From: Actinomycetes bacterium
GTDB lineage: Bacteria; Actinomycetota; Acidimicrobiia; Acidimicrobiales; Bog-793
Reading direction: 5' to 3'
Assembly: GCA_021798985.1 (NCBI GenBank)
Contig: JAJZBI010000019.1
Location: forward strand, 1-64,000
Length of the DNA stretch: 64,000 bases
The notes below the pieces were generated by a model. The model worked only from the letters and a program-made list of their open reading frames with translations, ran no database searches and was not told where the DNA came from. Of the stretch, positions 44,545 through 52,734 are shown piece after piece (position 1 is the stretch's first letter; every line of letters starts with the position of its first letter). The position numbers and the translations under genes were made by a program.

Positions 44545-45363
44545 CTAGATCTCGTTGGTGGTCCCGAGCTGGCGGAGCGTCTTCACGACGCCCGCCGTCA
44601 GCTTCACGGGATCGGTGCTGTAGTCGGGCACGCCGCGGGCCTTCAGCCAAGCGATCCGCTCGGCACCGATCACCTCGTAGCTGGCGCCATCGGTGAGGAT
44701 GATGTCACCGTTCGGCATCTTGTCGATCCATCGCATCCGGTCAGCCTCCGTCGGTGTTGGGAGCTCGGGCGGGTTGAAGAACGCCGCGAGCTCTGCGGGA
44801 GTCCCGTAGAACCAGCTCGCGTCGCAGGGGCCGATGCCTGCGACGTCGTAATTGTCGCTCCACTGCCACATCTGGCACGGCCGCGGTGGGGTCGTGTCGC
44901 TCGCCACATAGCCGCCGGGGTAGTTCGGGTACCAAAGCGGCTCGCCCCACGGCGCCCCTGCCATGTTGTCCAAGAAGGTGTTGCCGGCATACAGGCCCGT
45001 CGCGGCAAACGCCTTGATGCCATCCATCGTCCCCTTCGTCGCGGCCACCTCCGCGCTCCAGGTCTTGGCCGCCGTCTCGCTGTCGACGAAGATGCGGCCC
45101 ACGCCGTCGGCATGCGCCTTGATCAAGGCCACCTGCTCGGACACCGGGATGCTCGGTTCCTCGAAGTGATAGGCGCCGGGCTGGAAGCCAGCCGCCCGGG
45201 CGGCGGCGATCGCGGCCTGCGCATCGGGGTTCACATAGGCGCTCTTGCCGCCGCCTTGGGTGATCTTCACGATCACATTGGCGACTCCGGCGGCCTTTGC
45301 GGCGCTGAAGTCCAGCGGCCAGCCGTTGTTCGAGCTGACGTCAACGACGAGGAGCGCGCTCAT
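44545..45363 (-). CDS. GH25-family lysozyme (muramidase), phage-lysin-like
   Basis: A 272-residue protein. Residues 1-190 are a glycoside hydrolase 25 domain: LLVVDVSSNNGWPLDF (catalytic Asp region), NVIVKITQGGGKSAYVNPDA, GFQPGAYHFEEP, GRIFVDSETA and PCQMWQWSDNYDVAG. GH25 enzymes cut the beta-1,4 bond of peptidoglycan. The C-terminal 70 residues (DRMRWIDKMPNGDIILTDGA) may bind the wall. No signal peptide is present, so export would need a holin or lysis, as with phage endolysins. No other phage gene is in the window, making this an isolated, possibly domesticated lysin. Confidence 0.85.
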   Translation of the reverse strand: MSALLVVDVSSNNGWPLDFSAAKAAGVANVIVKITQGGGKSAYVNPDAQAAIAAARAAGFQPGAYHFEEPSIPVSEQVALIKAHADGVGRIFVDSETAAKTWSAEVAATKGTMDGIKAFAATGLYAGNTFLDNMAGAPWGEPLWYPNYPGGYVASDTTPPRPCQMWQWSDNYDVAGIGPCDASWFYGTPAELAAFFNPPELPTPTEADRMRWIDKMPNGDIILTDGASYEVIGAERIAWLKARGVPDYSTDPVKLTAGVVKTLRQLGTTNEI

Positions 45364-45601
45364 GCGCCAAGCCTAGGGGCGCCGTGCCGCCAGGCTGCCG
45401 CTCGAAGGCGCCCGAGCCCGAGCGCGTCGACTGGTCGGGCTGAGCGCGCCACGACCCAACGCCGGCGGGCGCTGCTCGTCAAGCGATGGCTCGCGAGCTC
45501 AAGGGTCGCGGGGCAAGACTGCCGTCGCTGCCCGTTCGCCCGAGCTTCAGGGTCGGCGCTGTGGCGCCGTCATCTGGGGGCGGCGGACTCGGCTCTGCCA
45601 G

Positions 45602-45805
45602 AGGAGGGGCGACCGTTGTGCTCTCGTCGGCTCCGGCAAGGCGCTGCGCGAGCTCTACCACCGGGTGTCGTCCCGCGACACCTTCGAGCCAGGGTTGCTG
45701 ACCGAGGCCTCGGCGCACGCCCTCGTGCAAGGGGTCCTCAAGCACTTTGGCGAATCAGGAGGAAGCGAGCAAGAAGAAGCGCCCGAGTACGCCAGCGCAC
45801 GCTGA
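45602..45805 (+). other. Possible coding remnant, family unknown
   Basis: One plus-strand frame gives a plausible protein-like segment, SGKALRELYHRVSSRDTFEP then LLTEASAHALVQGVLKHFGE, ending at TGA 45803-45805, but no start codon or ribosome site precedes it. It could be the end of a broken gene. The interval 45364-45866 holds nothing else I can name. Confidence 0.25.
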
Positions 45806-45866
45806 TCGGCGCTCGCGCACAGACGACTTGGTGCGTCGCGCTTCGCCAGTGGGTCGCGCCGAGGGG

Positions 45867-46388
45867 TCAGGAAACCCCACGCAGATCACGGCGATAGCGC
45901 AGCTCGCGGACGATCTTGCCGCCGATCTCGGCGCGCTTTTGCGCGCCGTCAGCTCGCCAGCCCGCGGCGCCATAGAAGCGCTCGGCCCGCGCGTTGCCCT
46001 CAAGCACCCACAAGGTCGCCTCCTCATAGCCAGCGGCGCGCAGGCGCTCGACGGCGTCGGTGATGAGCGCTCGCCCGACTCCCGTCCCCCAGGCGCGCGG
46101 GTGGCAGTAGATGGCCATCAGCTCGCCGACCCCGGTGCCAGCGCCTTCGTCGCGCGACGCCCCGGTCACCGCGAAGCCGACGATCGCCCCATCGCGCTCG
46201 GCGACCACGGTGCTTTGCGCCACCTCGCCAGCGAGCAGTCGGTCGTGCCAGGCCCGCACGCGCTGGGCGACGTCCAAGCTGGCGAGGAAGTCCGCGGGCA
46301 ACAGCGCGCGATAGGCGGCCTGCCAGGTCTCGACGTGCACCGCGGCGATCTGGGGCGCGTCCTTCGTGCTCGCCTCGCGCAGCTCCAT
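45867..46388 (-). CDS. GNAT-family N-acetyltransferase
   Basis: A 173-residue protein with the GNAT fold: MELREASTKDAPQIAAVHVE at the start, VVAERDGAIVGFAVTGASRD in the middle, the acetyl-CoA-binding segment IYCHPRAWGTGVGRALITDA (R/Q-x-x-G-x-G/A pattern), and ATLWVLEGNARAERFYGAAG. This is close to the RimI/MnaT-like branch. The acceptor substrate is unknown. It lies 120 bases downstream of imuB on the same strand without obvious functional link. Confidence 0.9.
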   Translation of the reverse strand: MELREASTKDAPQIAAVHVETWQAAYRALLPADFLASLDVAQRVRAWHDRLLAGEVAQSTVVAERDGAIVGFAVTGASRDEGAGTGVGELMAIYCHPRAWGTGVGRALITDAVERLRAAGYEEATLWVLEGNARAERFYGAAGWRADGAQKRAEIGGKIVRELRYRRDLRGVS

Positions 46389-46508
46389 CGAGCGAGCCTA
46401 GAAGCGCACGATCGCGCCAAGGGCGCCAAGGGCGAGGACCCGCACGATCAGCGAGGACGTCGCGTCCCTCAGCGGCAGCTGGCGGGTCGGTCGCGGTGGA
46501 CCAGGGAC

Positions 46509-48056
46509 TCAGTCATAACGACCCTCGAGACGGTATTCGCCGCGCTCGACCAGGAGCAGGTAGCCCTCTCCTGTCTCGGTGAGGACCTGGAAGCGCGCCC
46601 GACGCCGTCGGCGTCGGCGGTCCCAGAACCGCTCGTCGACCGGGAACGGCCCCGCGACGGCACGCACGGCCTCGATCGCCCCGCCCGCCACCTGCACGCT
46701 GGCGGGCGGCGCGCTCGGTCGCCCGCGCCCGTCGACCACGACGAGCGCGCCCGACTGATCGCACAGCCGCGCCGGCAGCGGTGGGTCGGGGACGGCGGCC
46801 GGGGCGGGGGCAGGCAGGCGGCCGGGCCAGGGCGCCTCCGGCGCCCCGGGCAGCCTCGGGGTGGGGTCGCCGACCGGAACGAGGAGGATCTGCTCGCCAG
46901 GTCCCCGCCCGCCGCGGCGGATTGGGCGCAGCACCGACTCCTCGCCGAGCATCCCCTGGACGCGAGCGACGACCCGAGCCGCGCGCGCCTCGGCCTCGAC
47001 GCGCTCCACCGACCGGCCCCACAGGGAAAGCTGACGCCCGCTCGCCGGGACCGCCTCGAGGGGCACGAGGCGCACGGCGGCGATGCCGCCGCCCCCTCCA
47101 GCCCCGCCGAGCGCAAGCCACGCCTCAAGCTGCCAGCGAAGCCGCTCGGCGATGAGTCCGGGCGTCCAGCCCCCCTCGTCGCTCCAGCAGCGCCGCGCCA
47201 GCTCGCCCGTGGCCGTCTCGGCCTCGACGGCGAGCAAGGTGCAGGCGAGGCCACGACGAGCGAGCACCACCGCCAGCTCCTCTGCGAGGGCGCGGGCGAC
47301 GAGCACCACCGCCTCGACGCGCTCGGCGGGAGGATCGAGCACGCGCCCCACGCCCAGCTCGACCGCGACCGGGCGGGGAGGGCCCGCCGTCGCCTCGAGG
47401 CCCTTGGCGCGGCACTGTGCCGACGCGCCGGCGACGCCGAAGCGGGCGAGCACCACCCCCTCGGGCAGCCTGGCGAGGTCACCGAGCCGCACGATGCCGA
47501 GCCGGCGCAGCAGATCGGCGAGCTCGGGGTCCCCGACCCGCTCGATAGCGAACGGGGCGAGGAAGGCTGCCGAAGCGCCCGGCGGCACGATCGTTCCCGC
47601 CTCGGCGGCAAGGCTCGCCGCGAACGCGCCGTCGGCGATCCCGAGCTGCCAGGAGGGCCCGAGCGAGGCGATGCGCTCGAGCACGGCGCTGCGCAGCCCG
47701 GCCTCCCCGCCGAGGCGGCGTGCCGGGCCGCGGGTGGGCAGGGCCGCCCAGCCCGGGCTGCGCACCGTGACGGGGACGCCGAAGGATTCGAGCGCGCGCG
47801 CCACCGGCTCGAAGGCGCGCACTTCCGCCCCCTCGTCGCGGACGACAAAGGAGAGCTCAGGACAGTGCGCCTCGGCCTCTCGGCGCCGTTGGCCGGCGCG
47901 CACCCCGGCCGCCTGCGCCGTCGGAGAGGTCGCCACCACCCGGTGCTGCTCGAGCACCGCAACCGGCACGCGGCCCGCCGCGGGCGGCCCGAAGGCGTGC
48001 GGCGCAACGGCGTAGGCGGCCCAGTCCGCGCAGCACACCACCAAGGTCCGCGGCAC
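46509..48056 (-). CDS. imuB: ImuB, inactive Y-family polymerase adaptor of the SOS mutasome
   Basis: A 515-residue Y-family polymerase homologue that bridges DnaE2, ImuA' and the beta clamp rather than copying DNA. Visible parts: PRTLVVCCADWAAYAVAPHA at the N-terminus, AVLEQHRVVATSPTAQAAGV, RAGQRRREAEAHCPEL, FEPVARALESFGVPVTVRSP, LGIADGAFAASLAAEAGTIV and a helix-hairpin-helix segment LRRLGIVRLGDLARLPEGVV. The usual acidic S-x-D-E catalytic pair of active enzymes is not seen after SFGVPVTV. A clamp-binding-like QLSLWG occurs at about residue 355. GTG 48056 starts at the family N-terminus; the same frame is open further upstream but reads as shadow. It is 44 bases downstream of imuA'. Confidence 0.9.
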   Translation of the reverse strand: MPRTLVVCCADWAAYAVAPHAFGPPAAGRVPVAVLEQHRVVATSPTAQAAGVRAGQRRREAEAHCPELSFVVRDEGAEVRAFEPVARALESFGVPVTVRSPGWAALPTRGPARRLGGEAGLRSAVLERIASLGPSWQLGIADGAFAASLAAEAGTIVPPGASAAFLAPFAIERVGDPELADLLRRLGIVRLGDLARLPEGVVLARFGVAGASAQCRAKGLEATAGPPRPVAVELGVGRVLDPPAERVEAVVLVARALAEELAVVLARRGLACTLLAVEAETATGELARRCWSDEGGWTPGLIAERLRWQLEAWLALGGAGGGGGIAAVRLVPLEAVPASGRQLSLWGRSVERVEAEARAARVVARVQGMLGEESVLRPIRRGGRGPGEQILLVPVGDPTPRLPGAPEAPWPGRLPAPAPAAVPDPPLPARLCDQSGALVVVDGRGRPSAPPASVQVAGGAIEAVRAVAGPFPVDERFWDRRRRRRRARFQVLTETGEGYLLLVERGEYRLEGRYD

Positions 48057-48100
48057 ACTCGGCGGCCGCGACCGCCCCGGGGTGGGACGGGCCACCACGG

Positions 48101-48931
48101 CTAGGCCCGCCTCGCTCGGGGCGCCCGGATGGCATCGGGCGCCGGCGCCACCCCGACCCACCAGTCGTCCGGTCGGGCCGCGCCCTCGAGCGCGGGGAGG
48201 AGGAGGCGCTGGCGGACCTCCTCGGGCGCCGCCCGTCGCCGGCGAGCCACCACCTCGACCTCGCGGCCGGCGAACAGGCCGAGCAGTGGTGCGCCAGATG
48301 GCGAATCGGGCGCCGTGTACCAGGTGGAGGCGACAGCCACGAGGCGCGCCTCGGGCGCTTCGCCCCAGGGCTGGGCGGGACCGCTGGCCGACGGGGCGCC
48401 GACCCCGCGCCCCGCCACGATCAGGACGCTCCGACGCTCTTTCGCCCGCGCCGAGAGCCGTCTCGCCGTCGCGGTGGGCAGCCCCGCAGGAAAGCCGGCC
48501 AGGACGACGTCGAAGCCCTCGAGGAGCGCGGCGACCGCTGCCGCCGAGCGCTGGCCGGGGTCGGGGACGACGACGAGCCGCTCGAGCGCCACGCCGAGCT
48601 CGGCCGCCGCCAGCAGGCCGAGCCCAGGAAGGCCGACGACGGCACAGGTTGCTCCTTCTGCCGCGGGCCCGGCCAGCAGGCAAAGGGCCAGCGAGCTCGC
48701 TCCAGAGACTCCCGGCGCCGCCTCGACCACGAGCGTGCTCCCCCGGCGCAGCCCGGGGGTCCCGATGAGCTCAGCCAATGGCCGAGCCAGCCCGAACAGC
48801 TCCTCGCGGGCGAGCGCCGTCGGCCGCAGGCGCTGCGCGAGCAGGGAGAGGGCGGCGCGCTCGTCTCCTCGTTTGGGCGGGACGGCGCCCTTTGTGTCTC
48901 GAAGCGACTCGGCGAGGGGCGGGACGACCAT
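48101..48931 (-). CDS. imuA': ImuA' (RecA-fold SOS mutasome accessory protein)
   Basis: A 276-residue protein of the mycobacterial ImuA' type, needed with ImuB for DnaE2-dependent mutagenesis. Residues about 50-180 resemble a RecA core: LRRGSTLVVEAAPGVSGASS (degenerate P-loop without the Lys), CAVVGLPGLGLLAAAELGVA, LERLVVVPDPGQRSAAAVAA, and FDVVLAGFPAGLPTATARRL. The lost Walker lysine suggests it does not hydrolyse ATP in the usual way. ATG 48931 is chosen; a TTG six bases upstream is in frame. An SOS box lies 35 bases before the start, and the gene is the first of the imuA'-imuB operon. Confidence 0.85.
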   Translation of the reverse strand: MVVPPLAESLRDTKGAVPPKRGDERAALSLLAQRLRPTALAREELFGLARPLAELIGTPGLRRGSTLVVEAAPGVSGASSLALCLLAGPAAEGATCAVVGLPGLGLLAAAELGVALERLVVVPDPGQRSAAAVAALLEGFDVVLAGFPAGLPTATARRLSARAKERRSVLIVAGRGVGAPSASGPAQPWGEAPEARLVAVASTWYTAPDSPSGAPLLGLFAGREVEVVARRRRAAPEEVRQRLLLPALEGAARPDDWWVGVAPAPDAIRAPRARRA

Positions 48932-48966
48932 GGGCAACCACGTTAATGGACGGGGCGGGTGTCAAT

Positions 48967-48980
48967 CGAACATATGTTCC
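48967..48980. promoter_or_regulatory. SOS box (LexA operator) of imuA'-imuB
   Basis: CGAACATATGTTCC shares 13 of 14 bases with the dnaE2 box and has the perfect inner palindrome GAACATATGTTC. Just downstream on the minus strand TTGACA (about 48959-48964) could be the -35 element, so LexA would block the promoter. Position, 35 bases before imuA', is as expected. Confidence 0.88.
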
Positions 48981-49270
48981 CCATCCTTTCCGTGGATCAG
49001 CGACTCGGAGGCTCCACCAAGCGAGTCACGGCTCGACGTCCAGCTTGGACATCGAGGGCCTCGTCGCCGTCGACGGGCGAGGTTTGCCTGCGTCAATCGA
49101 ACGGCACCGGCGAGGTCCGCGTCGCGCCGTCCTGGTCCCACCGCGGCGGGCGCCACGCGCGGCGCTTCGGTGCACGATCGTCACGTCGCGGCAATTGCTG
49201 GCCGAAACCAGGAGATCTGGCGCCGCGGCATCCATTCGGCGCTGGCGGTATCCACTACCATCTGGCGCTC
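48981..49270. other. Intergenic, no supported gene
   Basis: Between the imuA' SOS box and the COG4705 membrane protein. The downstream gene's frame stays open here, but the codons are Arg/Ser-rich without similarity, and I see no clear promoter. Confidence 0.45.
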
Positions 49271-50119
49271 GTGGGGCCGCTTGGACGTACGGCAAAGAAG
49301 GTGCCGGAGATCACCGCCATCTTCTGGGTGATCAAGCTCTTCACCACCGCGATGGGCGAGGCGACCTCGGACTACTCGGTGCACGCGATCAACCCCGTCC
49401 TCGCCGTCGTGGCCGGCTTTCTCGCCTTCGTCGTCGCCCTGGCCATCCAGCTCCGCACCGACCGCTACGTGCCCTGGCGCTACTGGCTGGCCGTCGTGAT
49501 GGTGGCGGTCTTTGGCACCATGGCCGCCGACGTGCTCCACGTCCGCTTCTCGGTCCCCTACGCCGACTCGGCGGCGCTGTACGGCGCGGTGCTCGCGATC
49601 GTGCTGGTGGCCTGGTACCTCACCGAGCGGACCTTGTCGATCCACTCGATCACGACCCTGCGGCGCGAGCTCTTCTACTGGGCGACGGTGAGCGCGACCT
49701 TCGCGGTCGGCACGGCGGCCGGCGACATGACGGCCACGACCTTGCATTTCGGCTACCTCGCCTCAGCCTTCCTCTTCCTCGGCCTGATCGCCCTGGCGGC
49801 CTTCGGCTACTTCGTCGCCCACCTCAACGAGGTCGCCACCTTCTGGTTCGCCTACATCTTGACGAGACCCCTCGGCGCCTCGGTGGCCGACTGGCTCGGC
49901 TTTCCCCACCAGGTCGGCGGCGAAGGGGTCGGCCACGGCGTCGTCGCCCTGGTGACCTCGGCGGTCATCGTCCTCCTCGTCACCGGCGTGTCGATCCGCT
50001 CGCGGCGCGCGGACGACTCGGTGCCGCTCGCAACGGCGCCGCCCCTTGGCTTTCGCCAGCACGCAGCCAGCCACCCCGTCAGCCACGTGCAGCCCCTCGG
50101 GCAGCTCGAGTCCAACTGA
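49271..50119 (+). CDS. COG4705 multi-pass membrane protein
   Basis: About 282 residues with eight hydrophobic segments. The N-terminal signature VPEITAIFWVIKLFTTAMGE followed by ATSDYSVHAINPVLAVVAGF is that of the COG4705 family of uncharacterised membrane-anchored proteins. The pattern recurs in the second half: RRELFYWATVSATFAVGTAA, GDMTATTLHFGYLASAFLFL and FWFAYILTRPLGASVADWLG. The duplicated K/R-x-x-T-T-x-x-GE/GD units suggest an internal repeat, perhaps a transporter. GTG 49271 and GTG 49301 are both possible starts; the latter begins exactly at VPEIT. The C-terminal 35 residues are His/Pro-rich and cytoplasmic. Function unknown. Confidence 0.82.
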   Translation: MGPLGRTAKKVPEITAIFWVIKLFTTAMGEATSDYSVHAINPVLAVVAGFLAFVVALAIQLRTDRYVPWRYWLAVVMVAVFGTMAADVLHVRFSVPYADSAALYGAVLAIVLVAWYLTERTLSIHSITTLRRELFYWATVSATFAVGTAAGDMTATTLHFGYLASAFLFLGLIALAAFGYFVAHLNEVATFWFAYILTRPLGASVADWLGFPHQVGGEGVGHGVVALVTSAVIVLLVTGVSIRSRRADDSVPLATAPPLGFRQHAASHPVSHVQPLGQLESN

Positions 50120-50186
50120 CGCACGGATCACCGGCGCACCGTCCTGCCCGGCGGATCTTGGGGACCGGGCCATGTGCCAGGTGGCG

Positions 50187-51575
50187 CTAGCCCGCCACCC
50201 CGGCCGGCTCAACGGGGGCGCAGCCGCAGCGACCGAGGTAGTGGACGAGCTGGCTGCGCTCGAGGGGCATGCTGAAGTGCCAGCCTTGGCCGATCGTCGC
50301 GCCCACGCCCACGAGCGCATCGCGTTGCGCGGCGTTCTCCACCCCCTCGCAGCTGACCTCGAGGCCGATCTGCTCGGCCATCACGAGGCTCGAGCGCACC
50401 ACCGCCCGGCTGCGCGCCGACTGCGCGACCGCGGCGGTCAGGCTCCGGTCCAGCTTGAGCGCGGTCACCGGCAGCTCGAGGATCTTGTTCGCCGTGGCGT
50501 TGCCCGCCCCGTAGTCGTCGAGCGCGATGCCGACGCCGAGCGCGCGCAGCGCGGCGAGCTCCGCAGCCGCACACCCCCGCTCGAGCGGCACCGACTCGGT
50601 GACCTCGATGCACAGCGCCCGAGCAGGCAGGTCCCGTGCGGCGAGCGCGTCGGCGACCGTGTCGGCGAGCCCCGGCGTCTCGAGCTGGGTGCCCGACACG
50701 TTGACCGCCACCTTGGGGACCGCCTGGCGCTCATCGGCGGCACCGAGCTCGGCGGCGAGGTCGAGGGCGGCGTGAAGGACGCTGCGGCCGAGGGCGTGCA
50801 TGAGGCCGGTGCGCTCCATCGCCGGCAGGAACAATGCCGGTGGGATCACCCCGAGGCTCGGGTGACGCCAGCGCACGAGCGCCTCGAAGGCGCGCGCCGC
50901 TCCGGAGTCGAGGCGCACGATCGGCTGGAAGTGGCAGGTGAACTCGTCCTCGTCGACCGCCTGGCGAAGCCGCACGGGATCGAGGGCATCGGCCATCAGC
51001 GCGTCGGGATCCCGTCCCATGGCCCGGTCGACGCGGCGGAGCTCGAGGCGGGTGACCACGCTGTCGGCAAGCGCTGCCAGGTTCTCGAGCTGGGCGCGCG
51101 TGAAGGCCCGCGGCTTCCAGTCGAGCACGCACAAGGTGCCAAGCGGAAGGCCGTCGCGACCGACGAGCGGCACGCCCGCAAAGGCGCGGATCTTTGGCCC
51201 GGGAAGGGCCAAGAGGGCGTCCGCGTAGCGCTCATCGCTCGCCACGTCCTCGATGACGAGCGTCGACTCGAGCGCGACGGTGTCCGAGCACGGGGAGTTC
51301 GCGCGCGGCGGACCCGGTGCCACGCGCAGGCCGTAGCCGGCCTTGACCCACAGGTGCTCGCGTCCGACAAGGCACACCATCGCCGCCGGTGCCGCGCACG
51401 CCAGGGCCGCAAGGCGCGCCGCGGCCTCATCGGCGGGCTCGCTCGGCGTGCCGAAGACGCGGTAGCTGGCGAGGGAGGCGAGGCGATCCGCCTCCCGGCG
51501 GTGCAGCCACATGCCCGAGCCGTCCCCGGCGCCGCGGCGCCGCAGGCCGGCGCAGCGGGACGCAGGGGTGCTCAT
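50187..51575 (-). CDS. GAF-EAL c-di-GMP phosphodiesterase
   Basis: A 462-residue soluble protein. The GAF domain (about residues 25-180) reads AAPAAMVCLVGREHLWVKAG, CSDTVALESTLVIEDVASDE and GLPLGTLCVLDWKPRAF. The EAL domain (about 200-450) keeps its catalytic set: FEALVRWRHPSLG, VAVNVSGTQL, CIEVTESVP, ALDDYGAGN, LKLDRSL, SCEGVEN and GQGWHFSMPLE. There is no GGDEF domain. It should degrade c-di-GMP under control of a ligand or redox state sensed by GAF. ATG 51573-51575 gives the start; codons upstream in the frame look non-coding. It converges with the COG4705 gene. Confidence 0.92.
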   Translation of the reverse strand: MSTPASRCAGLRRRGAGDGSGMWLHRREADRLASLASYRVFGTPSEPADEAAARLAALACAAPAAMVCLVGREHLWVKAGYGLRVAPGPPRANSPCSDTVALESTLVIEDVASDERYADALLALPGPKIRAFAGVPLVGRDGLPLGTLCVLDWKPRAFTRAQLENLAALADSVVTRLELRRVDRAMGRDPDALMADALDPVRLRQAVDEDEFTCHFQPIVRLDSGAARAFEALVRWRHPSLGVIPPALFLPAMERTGLMHALGRSVLHAALDLAAELGAADERQAVPKVAVNVSGTQLETPGLADTVADALAARDLPARALCIEVTESVPLERGCAAAELAALRALGVGIALDDYGAGNATANKILELPVTALKLDRSLTAAVAQSARSRAVVRSSLVMAEQIGLEVSCEGVENAAQRDALVGVGATIGQGWHFSMPLERSQLVHYLGRCGCAPVEPAGVAG

Positions 51576-51715
51576 CTGATCGATTGAATCGACTTCCGGC
51601 GTCGCGCACCAGATGCCGTCGCACCGTCGCTCCCCGTGCATTCGCGTAGGTCGCGGCGCGATTTGGGTGCAATCGCGTCTAGCGGCCGGCTCGGGACGGC
51701 GCCACGATCTCGTCG

Positions 51716-52126
51716 GTGGCCGATCGCAAGGCGGGGGGCGAGGGCTTCGCGACAGCGGCACTGGCGACCCCGATCCCGCACCACCGAGTGTTCGCGCTCT
51801 TCCGCGCCGCGCCGCGCCAGTGGATGCGCGCCGCGCTGAGCCTCGGCGCGCTCGACTCCCCGTCGCGCCCCTCCGGCCCGCCGAGCTTCGAGCTCGGCAT
51901 GCCCGAGCTCGAGCGCCCCGACCGCCTCGTCGTCCCCCTCTCGTGGTCACCGAACGAGGGGTCCGAGCGCTTCGAGCGCTTCGTCGGCGCCTTCGTGATC
52001 GAACAGGACGGCGACGGGGCACGGATCCGCCTCGAGGGGGCGACCGATGGCGGCAGCCCGGCACCCAACCACGCCCTGCTCGAGGCGGTCCTGCGGCGCG
52101 TGACGAGGGCACTCGACGCGCTGTAG
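51716..52126 (+). CDS. Conserved hypothetical protein, SRPBCC-like
   Basis: A 136-residue protein. HHRVFALFRAAPRQWMRAAL, FELGMPELERPDRLVVPLSW, FERFVGAFVIEQDGDGARIR and LLEAVLRRVTRALDAL follow the beta-strand and final-helix pattern of small START/SRPBCC-like proteins of Actinobacteria, although I would not call this firmly. GTG 51716 is used; no strong ribosome site is seen. It is divergent from the GAF-EAL gene with about 140 bases between. Codon use is typical of the window. Function unknown. Confidence 0.6.
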   Translation: MADRKAGGEGFATAALATPIPHHRVFALFRAAPRQWMRAALSLGALDSPSRPSGPPSFELGMPELERPDRLVVPLSWSPNEGSERFERFVGAFVIEQDGDGARIRLEGATDGGSPAPNHALLEAVLRRVTRALDAL

Positions 52127-52734
52127 CCAAGGGACAACGAGGGGACCTCCGCTCCCGGGCACCGACGCAAAGGGGGCATCATGGCGATCCCGGTGAGCGG
52201 TCACCCGGGGGCCGCGCCTTACCGTCGCCCGCAAGACCACCTCGCTCGCCACCAACGCCCTCCGTCGCTCCGATCGGCTTCTCGCAGGCGGTGCTGATCG
52301 AGCGACCAGCACACCGGCACCGCTTGATGATCCCGACCGCGGGCCCGGGGGTCATCGCAGTCGTTGGTCGCGGCGTTATTCATTGCTCCAGGTCGCCATG
52401 ATGCTCAACCGCACTGGCGCGTACCTCCAATCGAAGCGTGGGCCAGATGGCTCGAGGAGCGACGGTCGTCCACAAGCAGCAGCCGGCGCGGAGCGAGCAG
52501 GCGACGGCTCAGCGTCGCCGACGAGAGTCCCATGTGTTGCCGCCACCAAGACGCACTCCGCGCGTCTGCTTGCGCTCCTCCAGGGCCCCGCCAACAAGAC
52601 AGCGGCTGGGAGCGTCTGAGTTCTTGCCAAGGATTTGGCAGGCTCTCATCGCTTTCTCACGTCGGCATGGTTCCCTTAGGTCCTACATCCGACGGTATCC
52701 AATACTGCCGGTTCGATGAGAACGGGAGGGACAT
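52127..52734. other. Long intergenic region, no supported gene
   Basis: About 600 bases of somewhat lower GC. No open frame has family similarity. A small perfect hairpin TGCCAA-GGAT-TTGGCA lies at 52625-52640. GGGAGGGA just before 52735 is the ribosome site of the next gene. It may hold the promoter of the secreted protein and eroded sequence. Confidence 0.5.

Noticed and set aside
44317-45897. A plus-strand open frame of 526 codons over the GH25 gene
   Set aside because: Composition is typical of a shadow frame and the minus-strand GH25 domain is clear.
46509-48683. ImuB with an extra 209 N-terminal residues
   Set aside because: The extension lies over the end of imuA', is Arg/Gly/Ala-rich, and the family N-terminus begins at GTG 48056.
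52383-52619. Possible small regulator gene in the 600-base gap
   Set aside because: A segment resembling MGLSSATLSRRLL on the minus strand hints at a helix-turn-helix, but stops and lack of a start make it unsupported.
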